64,000 bases of DNA from contig CM032231.1 in the NCBI GenBank assembly GCA_019009955.1, positions 40,993,501 to 41,057,500 of the forward strand, in the 5' to 3' direction. Below, in pieces: positions 46,081 to 58,181 of the stretch. Origin of the DNA: Riptortus pedestris. Taxonomy: Eukaryota > Arthropoda > Insecta > Hemiptera > Alydidae. Every line of letters starts with the position of its first letter. Within the stretch, counting starts at the first letter, position 1. Position numbers and translations under genes: made by a program. A model generated the notes under the pieces. That model was given only the letters and a program-made list of their open reading frames with translations. It was not told where the DNA came from and ran no database searches.

Positions 46081-46675
46081 TTACTAAAAATATTTATGGA
46101 TATTCGAGAATTATTTTTTTTTTCAAGACTTTTTTTTTTTTATTAGTCATTAAAAAAAAAAAAAGAATCAGTTACACACCGTTGAAATATTATAATTTTC
46201 AATCACTATGACAATTCACTAAATCTATCCATTACACTCTTTATAATAGTTATAATATCATCTAAATTCGTTACGAACATTTTATGTTTCGGAATGAATT
46301 GATATCACTGACTGTAAATGAACCTAACATTTTAATATAACAAATGAAAAATAAATTGAACATAAATGCCAATAATAAATAAAAAATAAATTGATTAAAT
46401 TGCCTATAATAAATAAATAAAAAATTTAACAATATAGCCTATACAAAATAAATTGAACAAAAATGCCTATATTAAATAAAAAATAAATTGAACAAAAATC
46501 TCTATAATAAATTTTTAACAAATGAACAAAAGTCCCTATAATAAACAAATAAGATAATTAACAATAATGCCTATAATAAACTTCTCGGTATGAATTGATA
46601 TCTCTATATCACTGACTTTAAATGAGCCTAATATTTTAATAGAATTCTTGAATATCCATAAATATTTTAGTATTC
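46081..46675. mobile_element. 36-bp minisatellite element bounded by inverted repeats
   Basis: TACTAAAAATATTTATGG (46082) faces its complement at 46656-46673, and the match continues for about 30 bp on each side. Inside is the same leader (ACACACCGTTGAAATATTAT, GAATTGATATC) and 36-bp minisatellite seen at 40.2-42 kb. This suggests the composite repeat is a discrete mobile unit with inverted ends, but matching ends were not found for the copies at 40 kb. Confidence 0.6.
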
Positions 46676-46806
46676 TATCAGCTATAATAAGTATTCAACC
46701 TATTAATTATATTAAAAGCATGCTCCACAAACGTTTATTTTAAAAGCATAATTATATTTTTAAAATAACTCGTCTTCTTCCATTGGAAATTTACCTTTTT
46801 TTTGTG

Positions 46807-46807
<1 letters not shown>

Positions 46808-46851
<44 letters not shown>

Positions 46852-47070
46852 ATTTTTGTTTTATCATTACAAAACTCCCCATTTAATTGTTTTATGTAAA
46901 ACTAAAGATCGAGATCCTTTATGGCTGAAATCGTACCATTGTGAGAGGGGAGAGATTTAGGAAAGAAGAATGTCGAAAACTCAAAATATCTCCGTCAGAA
47001 ATTATGAATCAAAAAATATAGAACCAATATTGTTTCACTATATCTTCCAATGTATATTTCTGAACCCTCA
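46808..47070 (+). mobile_element. AGCAG-family relic
   Basis: (AT)n at 46809-46848 is followed by GCAATTTTTGTTTTATCATT, ACAAAACTCCCCATTTAATT, GGCTGAAATCGTACC and AAAATATCTCCGTCAG. Both ends are missing. Confidence 0.7.
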
Positions 47071-49424
47071 CGGCAGTAAGCTATCTCTGAGTCTGCCCTG
47101 TCTTACCCCTTTATTTATTTTTCTTTTCTTCTTTCATTAAAATACTATAAAGTGCTTTCCACCAAATTTAGTGCTTAATTATAAATAGGTTTTGGGATAG
47201 GTGACAGGTCGATTCGACCCCTCCCCCACAGAAGTAATGCTCCCCTAAAGGGCGGGAATGAAGAAATTTCATTGGAGAAGTTCTTGGGCTTGATCCTCCA
47301 ATTTTAATTCGGTATTGAAGCTGAACCAGATGGTGACCAGACCTAATCAAACCAGGCGCCGTAACCCCGCTTTTCATGGCTCCCTCCCCACTCAAAGTAG
47401 GGACTTTTAATAATATTCAATCCATATTCACCACGTCACTCTCTACTTCTCGCGAAATATATTCAGAATTTTCCGGAATATATTACTGTCCGCCTGATAC
47501 CTCGTATCCCTTACAAGTTCGTATCCTTTACAAGTTCCCCTGAAATGAAATTTTGCCTGGTAAGTGGTAATTAACATAAAGCTTTGTTGTGGAGCAACGT
47601 TGAAATTATCAAGCCTTTTTCAAGAAGACTAGAGAGGTTATAGGCTTATTAAAATACAATTCATCTTATAAACTCTTCTTTTATTCGGCTCATAAAGAAC
47701 TCTCAAGCACTTCCTGTTGAAGTTGGTTTGAAACTACTGGCAATACTGACTTAAGCTTTAAAATCCATCAAAACAAATGAAATCCAGATGTACAAAGTAA
47801 AGAATGCACCTTCAGAGCTAAATCTCAATCTTTAGAGAGTAGTTGCGTGAAACACGACTGCCACCTGGGTGTGTGTGTGTCCTGCACAGTTTACCGTTTC
47901 TTATGGGATAATCGAAAGCAGGGTAAGTAAGGGGATTCCAATGTTTTTGAACATTTTTTGATAGTGTTCAAACGTTTTTTTACTTTTAAACATGATGTCT
48001 CTAACAAGTACGGGAGAAATTACAACATTTTACATTGGACAAGTGAAAAAAATCAATTCAATTCTATTTTTCATCCATAGTAAAAATACAGTTTTAACGA
48101 TGTATCCATACACTGTAGATGAATCACATATTTGAGAAAATTCTATGCGTACGAATTTACTGAAATCAGAATGATCGATTAGTTCAGCTGTTGTTGTATA
48201 CTGCTTAATATGCTGAACACTAGTTTTGTAAAAAGAGTTGGTAAAAAGGTGTTTTCGATGCAACGCTTAGAAAGGGAAATGTTAACTATTTTGCCCATTT
48301 ATTATACACATAATCCTTCTGTTTCGATGTCATTCATGAAATTATTTATCCTTCAGTTAAACAAAGAAACAGCTAAATCCTATTTAGTTTGATAAAAATG
48401 AATAAATAAATTGGTCCAAATAAAAATGAATGTGTGTCTGAAACCGAGAGGAAGTAAGAGAGCGTGTGTATGTATGGGCGTAAGCGCAAGCGTGTCTATA
48501 CGTGAACATCATTTTAGCAGTTTTCCCTTTTGGTTATCTACTATGTAGGATCAGCAGACTTTTGATGAAAACTACCGCCAAGTAACAGCTTTCAAGAGAT
48601 TTATTTCTTTAACTTAGGTTCCTTTCGATTTATATTTACATATTCATTTTAAGCCTCAATTTAATTGGTAAAAAGTAAGCAATAAAGTACTCATAAACAA
48701 CTAATTCAGCCTACTGTATGACAACCGTACAACATATATTATTTTTGGTGGATATCACTCATGCACCTTATGACGAGAACAGATCAAATACTTTGTAGAC
48801 TTTACAACTAAAATTTGACTGTTAAACACTTAGTGAATGCCATCAAAAATAAAATTTAGACATATACGATATGACCGAATTACTAAATAACTGTTGCCAG
48901 TAAATTAATAAAATGTTCACATACCTCAAAATACTGTAATAATAATATCTGTGTACATCATTTCTACAGATGTATCTAGAAACTAATGAAATATTTAAGG
49001 CCAAAATTTTCTTTGAATTGAGCACAGTGCTAATGTATAAATCTATTAACCAAGATTATTTACTACTAGTAGTGTTCAGTAAATAAAGGTGTATAACATA
49101 ACAGTTGCGGTAACCAATCATTCTATGCTAATCCAAGGTCCATGTTCTGGCCACATTTAATTCTGGAAAGAACATGATTCCCCAAACTGAAGAAATATTC
49201 TACATTAACAACAATGGACTTTAAACATTAAAACTTGCTAATCGCCAAAGAAAAGAAGCCCCCACCCCCTACAATAAGTAATTAATAAAGGACTAATATT
49301 TAGAAATTTTCTTCAGAATGTACATATCATTTTGTCATAAAATTGTATTTAGTATACGTGTAGTAACTGGGGTGTGGTATAGCATAATTGTATATTATTT
49401 TAAAACGTTGAACTCAATGCACTT
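47071..49424. other. Unassigned gap
   Basis: 47160-47400 is GC-balanced with a 75-codon reverse-strand ORF lacking recognisable motifs. Elsewhere AT-rich. No gene or element could be supported. Confidence 0.35.
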
Positions 49425-49620
49425 GAAAAACCTATAATTCTTGGTTTGACTCCTGTGTAGGCTGTAGGATTTCTTTTATTGTTGGCAAACTCTGTAGATA
49501 AAATCATTAGCCTTACCCCAGGGTTGGCATTTTCTATCAATATAGAAAATGTTGGAAACTTGTAAATAAGCAGACCCAATTAGCGTAAGTATTATAAAGT
49601 GGAGTTTAACTTTTAACAAG
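49425..49620 (+). repeat. Diverged SINE copy
   Basis: Keeps the B-box-like GGTTTGACTCC (49442-49452), a degenerate body (TAAAATCATTAGCCTTACCC) and the GACCCAATTAGCGTAAG word near 49575. Confidence 0.6.
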
Positions 49621-50847
49621 AAACTATCAATTATTTAGTTTTGCCAGCAGAGCACGGTTTACAGGTCTTTCGATTCGAAATTAAACTTTGCTAATGAATG
49701 AGACTTTAATATAAACTAGACTTGGGTAAGAATCCTGAAAACAGCACAAGATAGGGCCAATTAAATGAAAAATGCCCTTCTCCGCCCGCCATGGGCATTT
49801 GTTTGACAGAGTTTAAATGGCAACTTATTAAAAGTGAAATAGAAAGATAGGGTTTCAAGAGTAAACAGTATCCCGACGAACAAAACGTTTATCAAAAACT
49901 AATAATTGCCAGGGAAGTAGGGGCTTTGCTTAATGCTTATAAAGGACAGAATAAAAAAAGTATTTGTTGAAGCGATCCCGAGTATTGAAAAGGTAGGAAA
50001 TGAAAGGGCTCCTGGAATTAGAGATGTCCCTTTGGAATAAGCAGTTACTGAAACTTTTCAAGTGCTCCATAGGACAGGGATTCTGTCACCAGCTTTTTAC
50101 TGCACTCCTGTTTTTAAAGCTATCCACCATAATGAAATTCCTCGTCTTTTTTGTTGTTGTTTTTTCTCTCTCTTATTTCCTCTTCAAAGTAAGAAACTTT
50201 AAAACAAAGGGTTATCCCTCTGTCTCTTTTGAATAAAATCTATATCTATTTAGAAAAGTAACTATAAAAGGAAGCAATATTGAAATACGTTTAGCATAAT
50301 TCAACTATTGACTATCAATTTTCCAATGCTGCAATTAACAGCACACTTTGAAAGCCTCTTTGTGTTGTGAATAACATTTTGAACAATAGCACTTTGGAAC
50401 AACGCGAAGTAATCCACAAAGGGACCTAAAGAAAATGTTTATCCACTTTAGTATCAGAGAAATAAATATTTTCCTCTTCACCGCTCATTTTGTTTGTTTG
50501 TGCTTTCAGTAAGTCCCAATTGGTTTGAATAATGAATGAAATCTTAATGGAACACGCAAACATTAAATGTTAATCATTGACAGCGGACTCCATCGTGATG
50601 AGTTAACAAAATGTAAATAAGGCTATAATACAATTGTGTACCTCTGTAGATTTGAAAGTTTTAATGTACATTTTGATGCTTTTCTACAAGAAATATTTAC
50701 CTTAACGTTTTAAGAGTCATATTATTTTACCTAAGAGCTTTAAAGTCATAAGTAGCTTTCACGCGTACCATAATGTTTAATGCTCACAATCAGTGATACA
50801 CAATATCCTTATAGTATCATCGGAAAGTGAATTGAACTCAATCTTCG
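49621..50847. other. AT-rich stretch, nothing recognised
   Basis: The 78-codon ORF at 50000-50236 has a hydrophobic run but no known motif and no gene context. Confidence 0.35.
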
Positions 50848-51464
50848 TTGAAAGTAAATAAAAGGGCGAAGACAAGTTTAAGACAAAAAAAACTTACACA
50901 GTTTTTCAGTAGTTTTTTTCACCCAAGAACGATGAACCGAACAGCAACAATAAATGAAGAAATATTAACAAACATACACTTGTACCATCAAGGTAGCATT
51001 CAGTACAAAAATCCTGAAAAAATGCAAGATCAACGACGAACTTAAGTGTTTTCCCCATTTATATATAACCCAGCAATAGCAAAGCACATTATGAATATTT
51101 GTAGGGATGTTGGACCAATAGCATGGACCTATGGTGATAAAATCAGTAAAAGTTTCAACCGTATAAAAGATAAACTTAAAGACAAGGAAACTAAATACAA
51201 TGTTTATAAAATAAAATGTCCTGCCTGTGACAAATTTTATTTAAAAGAATTGTCCCAAACCTTAAGGATGAGAATGAAACATCATTGTAGAAATGTCGAA
51301 AATTCAGAAATGAACCTCTTTGACCGAACATTCTTTGACATTTAAAAATAATATAATTTAGATGAGGTAGGAATTTCAGATATTGACAAAAAACTTAACC
51401 AAGTAGAAGATAAAAGAAAATACTCATATTATTATAAACAAACATGTTGTGAACAAGAAAACTG
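50848..51464 (+). pseudogene. Penelope-like element fragment (GIY-YIG region)
   Basis: One frame runs 50848-51464 with internal stops at 51043-51045 (TAA) and in the 51343-51351 stretch. After the first stop it reads FSPFIYNPAIAKHIMN, then NRIKDKLKDKETKYNVYKIK and CPACDKFYL. This is the linker plus start of the GIY-YIG endonuclease domain that follows reverse transcriptase in Penelope-like elements; VYK and FYL occupy the GIY and YIG positions. TLRMRMKHH supplies the downstream Arg and His. The reverse-transcriptase core is not recognisable upstream. The element is dead, and family detail is uncertain. Confidence 0.7.
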
Positions 51465-51994
51465 ACAAAACGAAATGAAATGAAATGTGTTTATTTCCAT
51501 TAAATATTATCACAACATAACGGGATAAGTCATTGGTTTTCTATAAAAAATTTTCTAATATAATGCCAATTAATTTCTTTACAAACTATTGAAATTACAT
51601 TTATACTTATATAGTCCATCCGTTAAAAAATTAGGTCAAATTCTTATTAGAATACACAGTAAAAATTCATCAATTTAAATAATTATGTTCAATAAATTAG
51701 TTTCATTAACACTCTTAATACAACTCTAAATATGTACAATTTTTTTTAAAACTCTAGAACGTAGATTACTTTATTTGTTGGCATGCACATTTTTTAAAGA
51801 ATAACAAACATTATAAATGATGACAAAACTTGTCCCCCCTTATAGAGACAATGTACCTCATCACAAATGATTTTAGACCAATATTTATGACAACCACTTA
51901 ATAGTTTCACTTAATAATTAAGTAGTTTTACATTTTCTAAAGTATTCATCTTGTGTATAAAAACATCCGTCATTCATGAAGTTCTTTAGATTAT
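51465..51994. other. AT-rich stretch, nothing recognised
   Basis: No feature could be supported between the Penelope-like fragment and the next AGCAG copy. Confidence 0.4.
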
Positions 51995-52126
51995 TAGCAG
52001 ATTTGACTATTGAGTACGACCTCATCATGACGCGATTTTTGAAAATTTTCTTCAAATGTCCATCGATCCTACACAGGAGATGACGAAAATGAGGTCCGTT
52101 CTAAATTATATTTATATATATATATA
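51995..52126 (+). mobile_element. AGCAG-family element, 5' part (split by Helitron)
   Basis: Starts TTAGCAGATTT. It then lacks most of the palindrome and continues GAGTACGACC, CATGACGCGATTTTTG and CCTACACAGGAGATGACG into (TA)n. The element stops inside the TA tract at 52126, where the Helitron begins. Its other half resumes at 57705. Confidence 0.85.
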
Positions 52127-52943
52127 TCTACTATATAAAAATAAGTCGGGTTTTCCTTCCTGACGCTATAACTCCAGAACGCACGAACCGATTTCCGCGG
52201 TTTTGCATTCGTTGGAAAGGTCTCGGGCTCCGTGAGGTTTATAGCAAAGAAAATTCAGGAAAAATTTCAACAGAAAAGCGGGAAAATCTTTTTTCATTAT
52301 ACTGTTAAAATAACACGTGTTTTCAGTGCATCGTTTGAGTACGCAAAGTACAGAAAAGTAACAGCTGTTATTGGAATATTCCTCATTATACTATCATTCA
52401 TTGTATATTGCATACATACTTAACCTGTATTTATTAAATCAAAACGAACAAAAATTTGTCAATAATTAAGCAATCAATACCGCAAAACGGTATGAATATG
52501 AGTAACAATAGAAATTGCACAATAAATATTAATTTTAAATTATAGGTCTATTGCCTATTCTATTTATCTGTTGAATAACCTTTGCAGTTTAATAAACATA
52601 TGTTTCACATGCAGCGCCATCTCTGATACATAGCATGTACTACAAACCAATATTTTAAGTAGATGGCGCCGGTGCGTGATACATTGTTTGACAGCTGCTC
52701 AGTTAATTTCATGTGACAAACCGGTATTGTGTTCACTGTGAAATTGTGAAAAAAAAGTAAAAAAAATAAGTTATTCGTTTCCTAACATTTCAATTGGAAA
52801 CCATCAAATCAATCACGTGTATTGTGCAAATTTTTATTCAATTTCAACAGCAGGCATTTGTCTTTAAGGTGGTAAGTTGAACTGTGTAAATTATGTGGAT
52901 CGTGCATTTGAGGTTAAATTCACCACTCTGTTCATAGTCCAAA
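52127..52943 (+). other. Helitron 5' leader
   Basis: About 800 bp from the TC end to the first coding ATG. A 63-codon ORF (52232-52423) lies here but has no Helitron motif and I regard it as chance. The region must hold the promoter if the gene was ever transcribed from within; no single core promoter element stands out. Confidence 0.5.
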
Positions 52944-53427
52944 ATGCCTAGAGGACGACGTGCGAACATCGGCCGCCGCACAAGACATGCAAGCAAGCAA
53001 CAAGTGTATTCACAGAACTTAAGCGAAGAAAGACAAAATATAATAAGAGAAAATGCCCGATTGAGACAACGCGTGAGCACACGAAGATCATTGGCATCAT
53101 ACAATCGCTTGGCATTCCAATATGATCCCACTGCCAACTACAGTGATGATGAAAATTTAGTTATTGGACCAATGACGACTATATGCCGATATTGCAATGC
53201 GTTAAAGTTCAAAAGAGAAACGGCTGGATTGTGCTGCGCAAGTGGAAAAGTCAAACTGGATCCATTACTTACACCACCACAGCCACTGAAACCATTGTTC
53301 GATGGAAGTGAGTGATCCCGACTCCAGTCATTTTCTTCAACACAGCCTTGAATACAATAACTGCTTTCGCATGACTTCCTTTGGAGCTAATATCATTCGA
53401 GAAGGCGGCTTCATGCCAACTTGCAAG

Positions 53428-53572
53428 GTAAAAGATAACACACCCATAACCAATCACTTACACCAACACAATGAATTGCAATACATAACAACTACATATA
53501 CACCACACACTACACCATCACACGATCAGAAGTTACACCGTATTCTTAACAAATGATTGTTTGCAATTACAG
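53428..53572 (+). other. Helitron intron 1
   Basis: 145 bp, donor CAAG|GTAAAA and acceptor TTGCAATTACAG|ATA. Phase 0: joining gives MPTCK followed by IQGQIYH, the continuous conserved sequence. Reading through adds off-frame sequence (length not a multiple of three) and a stop. Confidence 0.85.
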
Positions 53573-54074
53573 ATACAAGGACAAATATATCATTTGCATG
53601 GTTCAATGGTGCCAACACCAGATGAACCGCATCAATTTCTGCAAATATATTTCATTTCGTCGATGGTGGATCAGCTGAATGTGCGGTGCAATATACAGGG
53701 AACACAACAGTTAAAGAGACGAATTATTGAACAGTTGCAAGCATGTTTTGACGCTAATAATGCTGTGGTTAATATGTTCAAAACAGCATTGAAACGAATG
53801 CCATCGGATACGCACAAATTTGTCATAAGAGCAGATTGTACCCCAACAGGTGAACATGTGCGAAGATTCAATGCACCCACCGTTAATGATGTTGCTGCAA
53901 TTATTGTTGGCGATCCAACTAAATCGCGAGACATTGTCGTTCAGCGAAGAAGCAATATCATGCATCGTGTAAACGAGACATATCGTTTGTACGATGCGTT
54001 AGAATATCCAATCATTTATTGGCAAGGGCAAGACGGATACGACATCAAGTTGAAAATGATCGATCCAATTACAG

Positions 54075-54146
54075 GTACAATATTCACACACTAATTATTG
54101 CTATTATTGGTTTCCATTAACAATTCAATTAATTTTGCATTTTCAG
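54075..54146 (+). other. Helitron intron 2
   Basis: 72 bp, donor ACAG|GTACAA and acceptor GCATTTTCAG|GCG. Phase 1: the split Gly codon joins DPIT to GVSTNKNL in the correct frame, while unspliced reading hits a stop at 54092-54094. Confidence 0.85.
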
Positions 54147-57100
54147 GCGTATCAACGAATAAAAATCTAAGCGCAATGAATTACTATGCGTATCGTATGA
54201 TGATTCGTACACATGAGGAGAATGTCATTCTGAAGTGCCGTCGGCTATTCCAGCAATTCGCTGTCGACATGTATGTCAAAGTCGAGACCGAACGTTTAGC
54301 GTTTATCCGATTTAATCAGGCAAAGCTACAATCTGAGGACTATATACACTTGCGTGATGCTATTCATTCAGATGGTGATGTTCAGAATATTGGAAGTCTG
54401 ACGATTCTCCCATCATCTTATATCGGAAGCCTACGCCACATGCACGAATACGCTCACGACGCTATGACGTACGTGCGAAATTATGGAACTCCGGATTTAT
54501 TTATTACGTTCACATGCAATCCGAAGTGGACGGAAATTGAACGCGAGTTGGAACCGGGCCAAAAACCGCAAGATCGCCATGACATAATCGCCAGAGTATT
54601 TCAGCAAAACCTCAAGGTCATGATGGATGTACTTACTAAGTATCGAGTTTTTGGTGACACACGTTGTTATATGTACTCGGTGGAATGGCAGAAGCGTGGA
54701 CTACCGCATGCTCATATCCTAATTTGGTTGCTGAACAAATTACATTCTAATGAAGTGGGTGACATATCAGCTGAAATTCCTGATCCAGTCACTGATCCCC
54801 ATCTACACGACATTGTGACGACACAGATGGTGCATTAAATCCATTATCACCTTGCATGGCTGATGGAAAGTCCACAAAACGATATCCGCGACTGTTAGTT
54901 GCTGAAACAGTCACAGGGAACGATGGATATCCAGTTTATCGTCGGCGTTCAAAAGAAGATAATGGTCGAACTATCAAAGTTAAAGTTCAAAATCAAGAGA
55001 TTGAAAATCGGAAATGAATTCATTGTACCATATTGCCCCCTGCTATCACGAATTTACGAAACACATGCAAACGTTGAGAGATGTCATTCGGCCAAATCAA
55101 TCAAATATTTGTGCAAGTACGTCACAAAAGGCAGCGACATGGCTGTGTTTGGTATTGCGTCGGAAAATGCGAATGACGAAATCAGCAACTTCCAAATGGG
55201 CACATACGTCAGTACTAATGAAGCACTGTGGCGATTATTGTCATTTCAAATTCATGAAAGATATCCCACAGTTGTACATTTAGCAGTGCATTTGGAAAAT
55301 GGCCAAAGAGTTTACTTCACTGAGGCTAATGCGGCACAACGAGCTGAGAGACCACCATCGACAACATTGACTAGCTTCTTTGCAATGTGTGAAGCAGATC
55401 CATTCGCAGCGACGCTGATGTACGTTGAAATGCCCAAGTATTACACTTGGAATCAATTAACAAAGAAATTCCAACGTCGCAAACAAGGGACCCCAGTTCC
55501 AGATTGGCCACAGGTGTTTTCCACTGATGAACTAGGTCGCATGTATACTGTTCATCCTAGAAATGATGAATGTTTTTATTTGCGACTGCTGTTGGTAAAT
55601 GTACGTGGACCAAAATCATTTGCGCATTTGAAAACTGTGAATGGCCACCAATGCCAAACATATCGAGAAGCATGTCAACTATTGGGTTTGCTGGAGAACG
55701 ATTCTCATTGGGATTTAACACTTGCGGATTCAGTTGTTTCATCAAATGCGTACCAAATACGAACACAGTTCGCAATTATCATCACCACATGTTTTCCTTC
55801 ACAACCAATTCAGTTATGGAACAAATACAAAGACGACATATGTGAAGATATCTTGCATCGCTTGCGCATTCAAACGAATAATCCTGACATCCAAATAACC
55901 GATGAAATCTACAATGAAGGATTGAGGATCAATGCTTGACTATTGCAAACAAGCTACTGATTGAAGTAGGAATGATTGCGCCAAATCGATCGATGCACGA
56001 TGCATTCAACCAAGAATTAAATCGAGAGCTGCAATACAATGTTGATACATTGCAGGAATTCGTTCGAAATAATGTGCCGTTGCTGAATGAACAGCAAAAA
56101 CAAGTATACGAAAATTAATGCAAGCGGCGGACAATAATACTGGTGGTCTATTCTTCCTGGAGGAACAGGGAAAACATTTGTCATTTCATTGATTTTGGCC
56201 ACTATTCGATCAAGATGTGACATAGCTTTGGCGTTAGCATCATCTGGAATTGCGGCGACTCTTCTAGATGGCGGTCGTACTGCACATTCTGCGCTTAAGT
56301 TGCCACTCAATTTAAACACAATTGATACTCTAACATGGAATATTTCCCGATCCAGTGCAATGGGAAAATTGTTGATGCAATGCAAGCTCATTGTTTGGGA
56401 TGAGTGCACAATGGCACATAAGAAATCACTTGAAGCACTTAACTTCACACTGAAGGATCTTCGGCGAAATAACAACATCTTTGGCGGCTTGATGATATTG
56501 TTGGCAGGCGATTTCAGGCAGACGTTACCAGTCATTCCCCGTGGAACGCCTGCAGATGAATTGAATGCTTGCCTGAAGGCATCACCTTTATGGAATAACG
56601 TAAAAACATTATCGCTAACCACTAATATGAGAGTTCAACTTCAAAATACTGCTATAAGTGCTGGACAATTTTCCAAACAATTGTTAGCTGTTGGAAATGG
56701 AAAAGTCCCAGTTGATGCGACATCTGGATTAATTACTCTTACCAACGACTTTTGCCGATTAGTAGACTCTCAATTAGCTCTTACTGAAAATGTTTTCCCA
56801 AACATTAGTGAGAATTATCAGAATTATGCTTGGTTAAGTCAACGAGCAATTCTTGCCGCAAAGAATAATGATGTACACGCACTGAATTTCACCATTCAAT
56901 CAAAAATTGCTGGCGATTTGGAGACATACAAATCCGTTGATTCCATAACAAATCCCGATGATGTAGTAAAATATCCAAGGGAGTTTTTGAACTCTCTGGA
57001 GTTACCAGGATTTCCACCACATAACTTGCAACTCAAAGTTGGTACAGTTATTATGATATTGCGTAATTTGAATCCACCGCGACTTTGCAACGGTACTCGA

Positions 57101-57675
57101 CTTTCGGTAAAAAGAGTTATGCCGAATTTGATTGAGGCAACCATTATTAACGGAAAGTACGCAGGTGAAAATGTATGTATTCCTCGAATACCAATGATCC
57201 CGACTGATCTTCCGTTTGACTTCAAACGATTGCAATTTCCAGTTCGCCTTGCGTTCGCAATGAAAATTAACAAGTCGCATGGCCAATCGCTTAGTGTTTG
57301 CGGGATAAATTTAGAAAATCATTGTTTTTCACATGGGCAGTTATACGTTGCGTGTTCACGAGTTGGGAAACCATCCGCTTTGTTTGTGTTAACGTCAGAC
57401 CAAAAAACAAAAAATGCGGTTTACCAAAGAGCACTTCAATGAAACGGATAATTTGCGGACACGTATAACGCTTCGATTCAGTATTTACTTTGGATTCACT
57501 TTCATTTACTTAGAGAAGTTCAACTAAATAACACTTCATTTTTGTAATCGAAATGAATTCATTACTGTTGAGAAATGAAATCAAATTTTTCCTTTTCAAA
57601 TATAAAACAAAAACAAAATTTGTCTTAATCTTTTAATCACCAAACAAAATGTTACATAAAACGAAGCCATCTGGT

Positions 57676-57704
57676 GGCGAAACGGAGTTCGCCGGGTTTG
57701 CTAG
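57676..57704 (+). terminator. Helitron 3' hairpin and CTAG end
   Basis: Stem GGCGAA/TTCGCC with loop ACGGAG, spacer GGGTTTG, then CTAG. This palindrome is regarded as the signal that ends rolling-circle strand transfer. Confidence 0.93.
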
Positions 57705-57741
<37 letters not shown>

Positions 57742-58181
57742 ATATATCTGTTAACGCTCTAGCGGTCGTAATTTTTGTTTGATCGTTACCAAACTGGATA
57801 TTTAAACCTTTTATGCAAAAAGACAGACTAAGTTCGTTAATGGCTAAAATCGGAGGGGGGGGGGTTTAGAGGGGGGATTTTAGAAAATTCAAAATATCAC
57901 CATTACCAGTCGGATCAAAAAATTGTATAAAACCAATCATATTGCAAATTAAATTTATTATAAATATTGTTCTATGCATTTATCCTCTATCTTGAAAATT
58001 AACCAAGATATTTGCATTTTTATTAATTTTAACAGACGAAACGAGATCGGCTAACTTTGGGTCTAGTCGTGAGTTTACATCAAAAGCTAGTTCGGCCGTT
58101 TCCGTAACTGAAATTTCTCTATTGTAAAACTTCACTTGGGAAATCTGCTTAGTTTGCGCAGCCCCTGCGTGACAGACCTTT
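57705..58181 (+). mobile_element. AGCAG-family element, 3' part (split by Helitron)
   Basis: Resumes in (TA)n, then CTGTTAACGCTCTAGCGGTC, ACCAAACTGGATATTT and a long G-run (57855-57864). It ends GGGAAATCTGCTTAG, a variant hairpin (TTGCGCAGCCCCTGCGT) and GACAGACC. With 51995-52126 it makes one complete short-variant copy. Confidence 0.87.

Larger units (their letters stand above)
52944..57442 (+). pseudogene. Helitron Rep-helicase gene, degraded
   Basis: Reconstructed by eye as three exon blocks. Order: an N-terminal Cys motif (CRYCNALKF ... LCCASGKVKL, 53187-53260); the helitron-like N domain (MTSFGANIIREGGF onwards); the Rep domain with FITFTCNPKW, the HUH motif in GLPHAHIL (His codons 54707 and 54713) and the catalytic tyrosines in KYLCKY (55106, 55118); then a PIF1-type helicase with Walker A GGTGKT (56159-56176), Walker B VWDEC (56393-56407), AGDFRQTLP (from 56504) and the C-terminal YVACSRVGK. 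Start 52944 is chosen because MPRGRR leads straight into the conserved N-terminus. The frame is broken at about 53307 (4-bp AGTG duplication), 54834, 55003, 55920, 56117 and 56157. Catalytic motifs survive, so decay is recent. It would nick single-stranded DNA and unwind it for rolling-circle transposition. Confidence 0.92.
52127..57704 (+). mobile_element. Helitron rolling-circle transposon, autonomous-type but decayed
   Basis: The 5' end is TCTACTATATAAAAATAAGT (the TC terminus) followed by ACTCCAGAACGCACGAACCG and the TTCGTTGGAAAGGTC word. This leader is widespread at Helitron ends in insects. The 3' end is GGCGAA-ACGGAG-TTCGCC (perfect 6-bp hairpin, 57676-57693), seven bases, then CTAG (57701-57704). 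A precedes and T follows, matching Helitron insertion between A and T without target duplication. The 5578-bp body carries a Rep-helicase gene. Both ends look intact, so they could still act in trans even though the gene is broken. Confidence 0.95.

Noticed and set aside
53671..53965. Two overlapping reverse-strand ORFs of 84-87 codons, and others at 56017-57286
   Set aside because: Antisense shadows of the conserved Helitron coding sequence.
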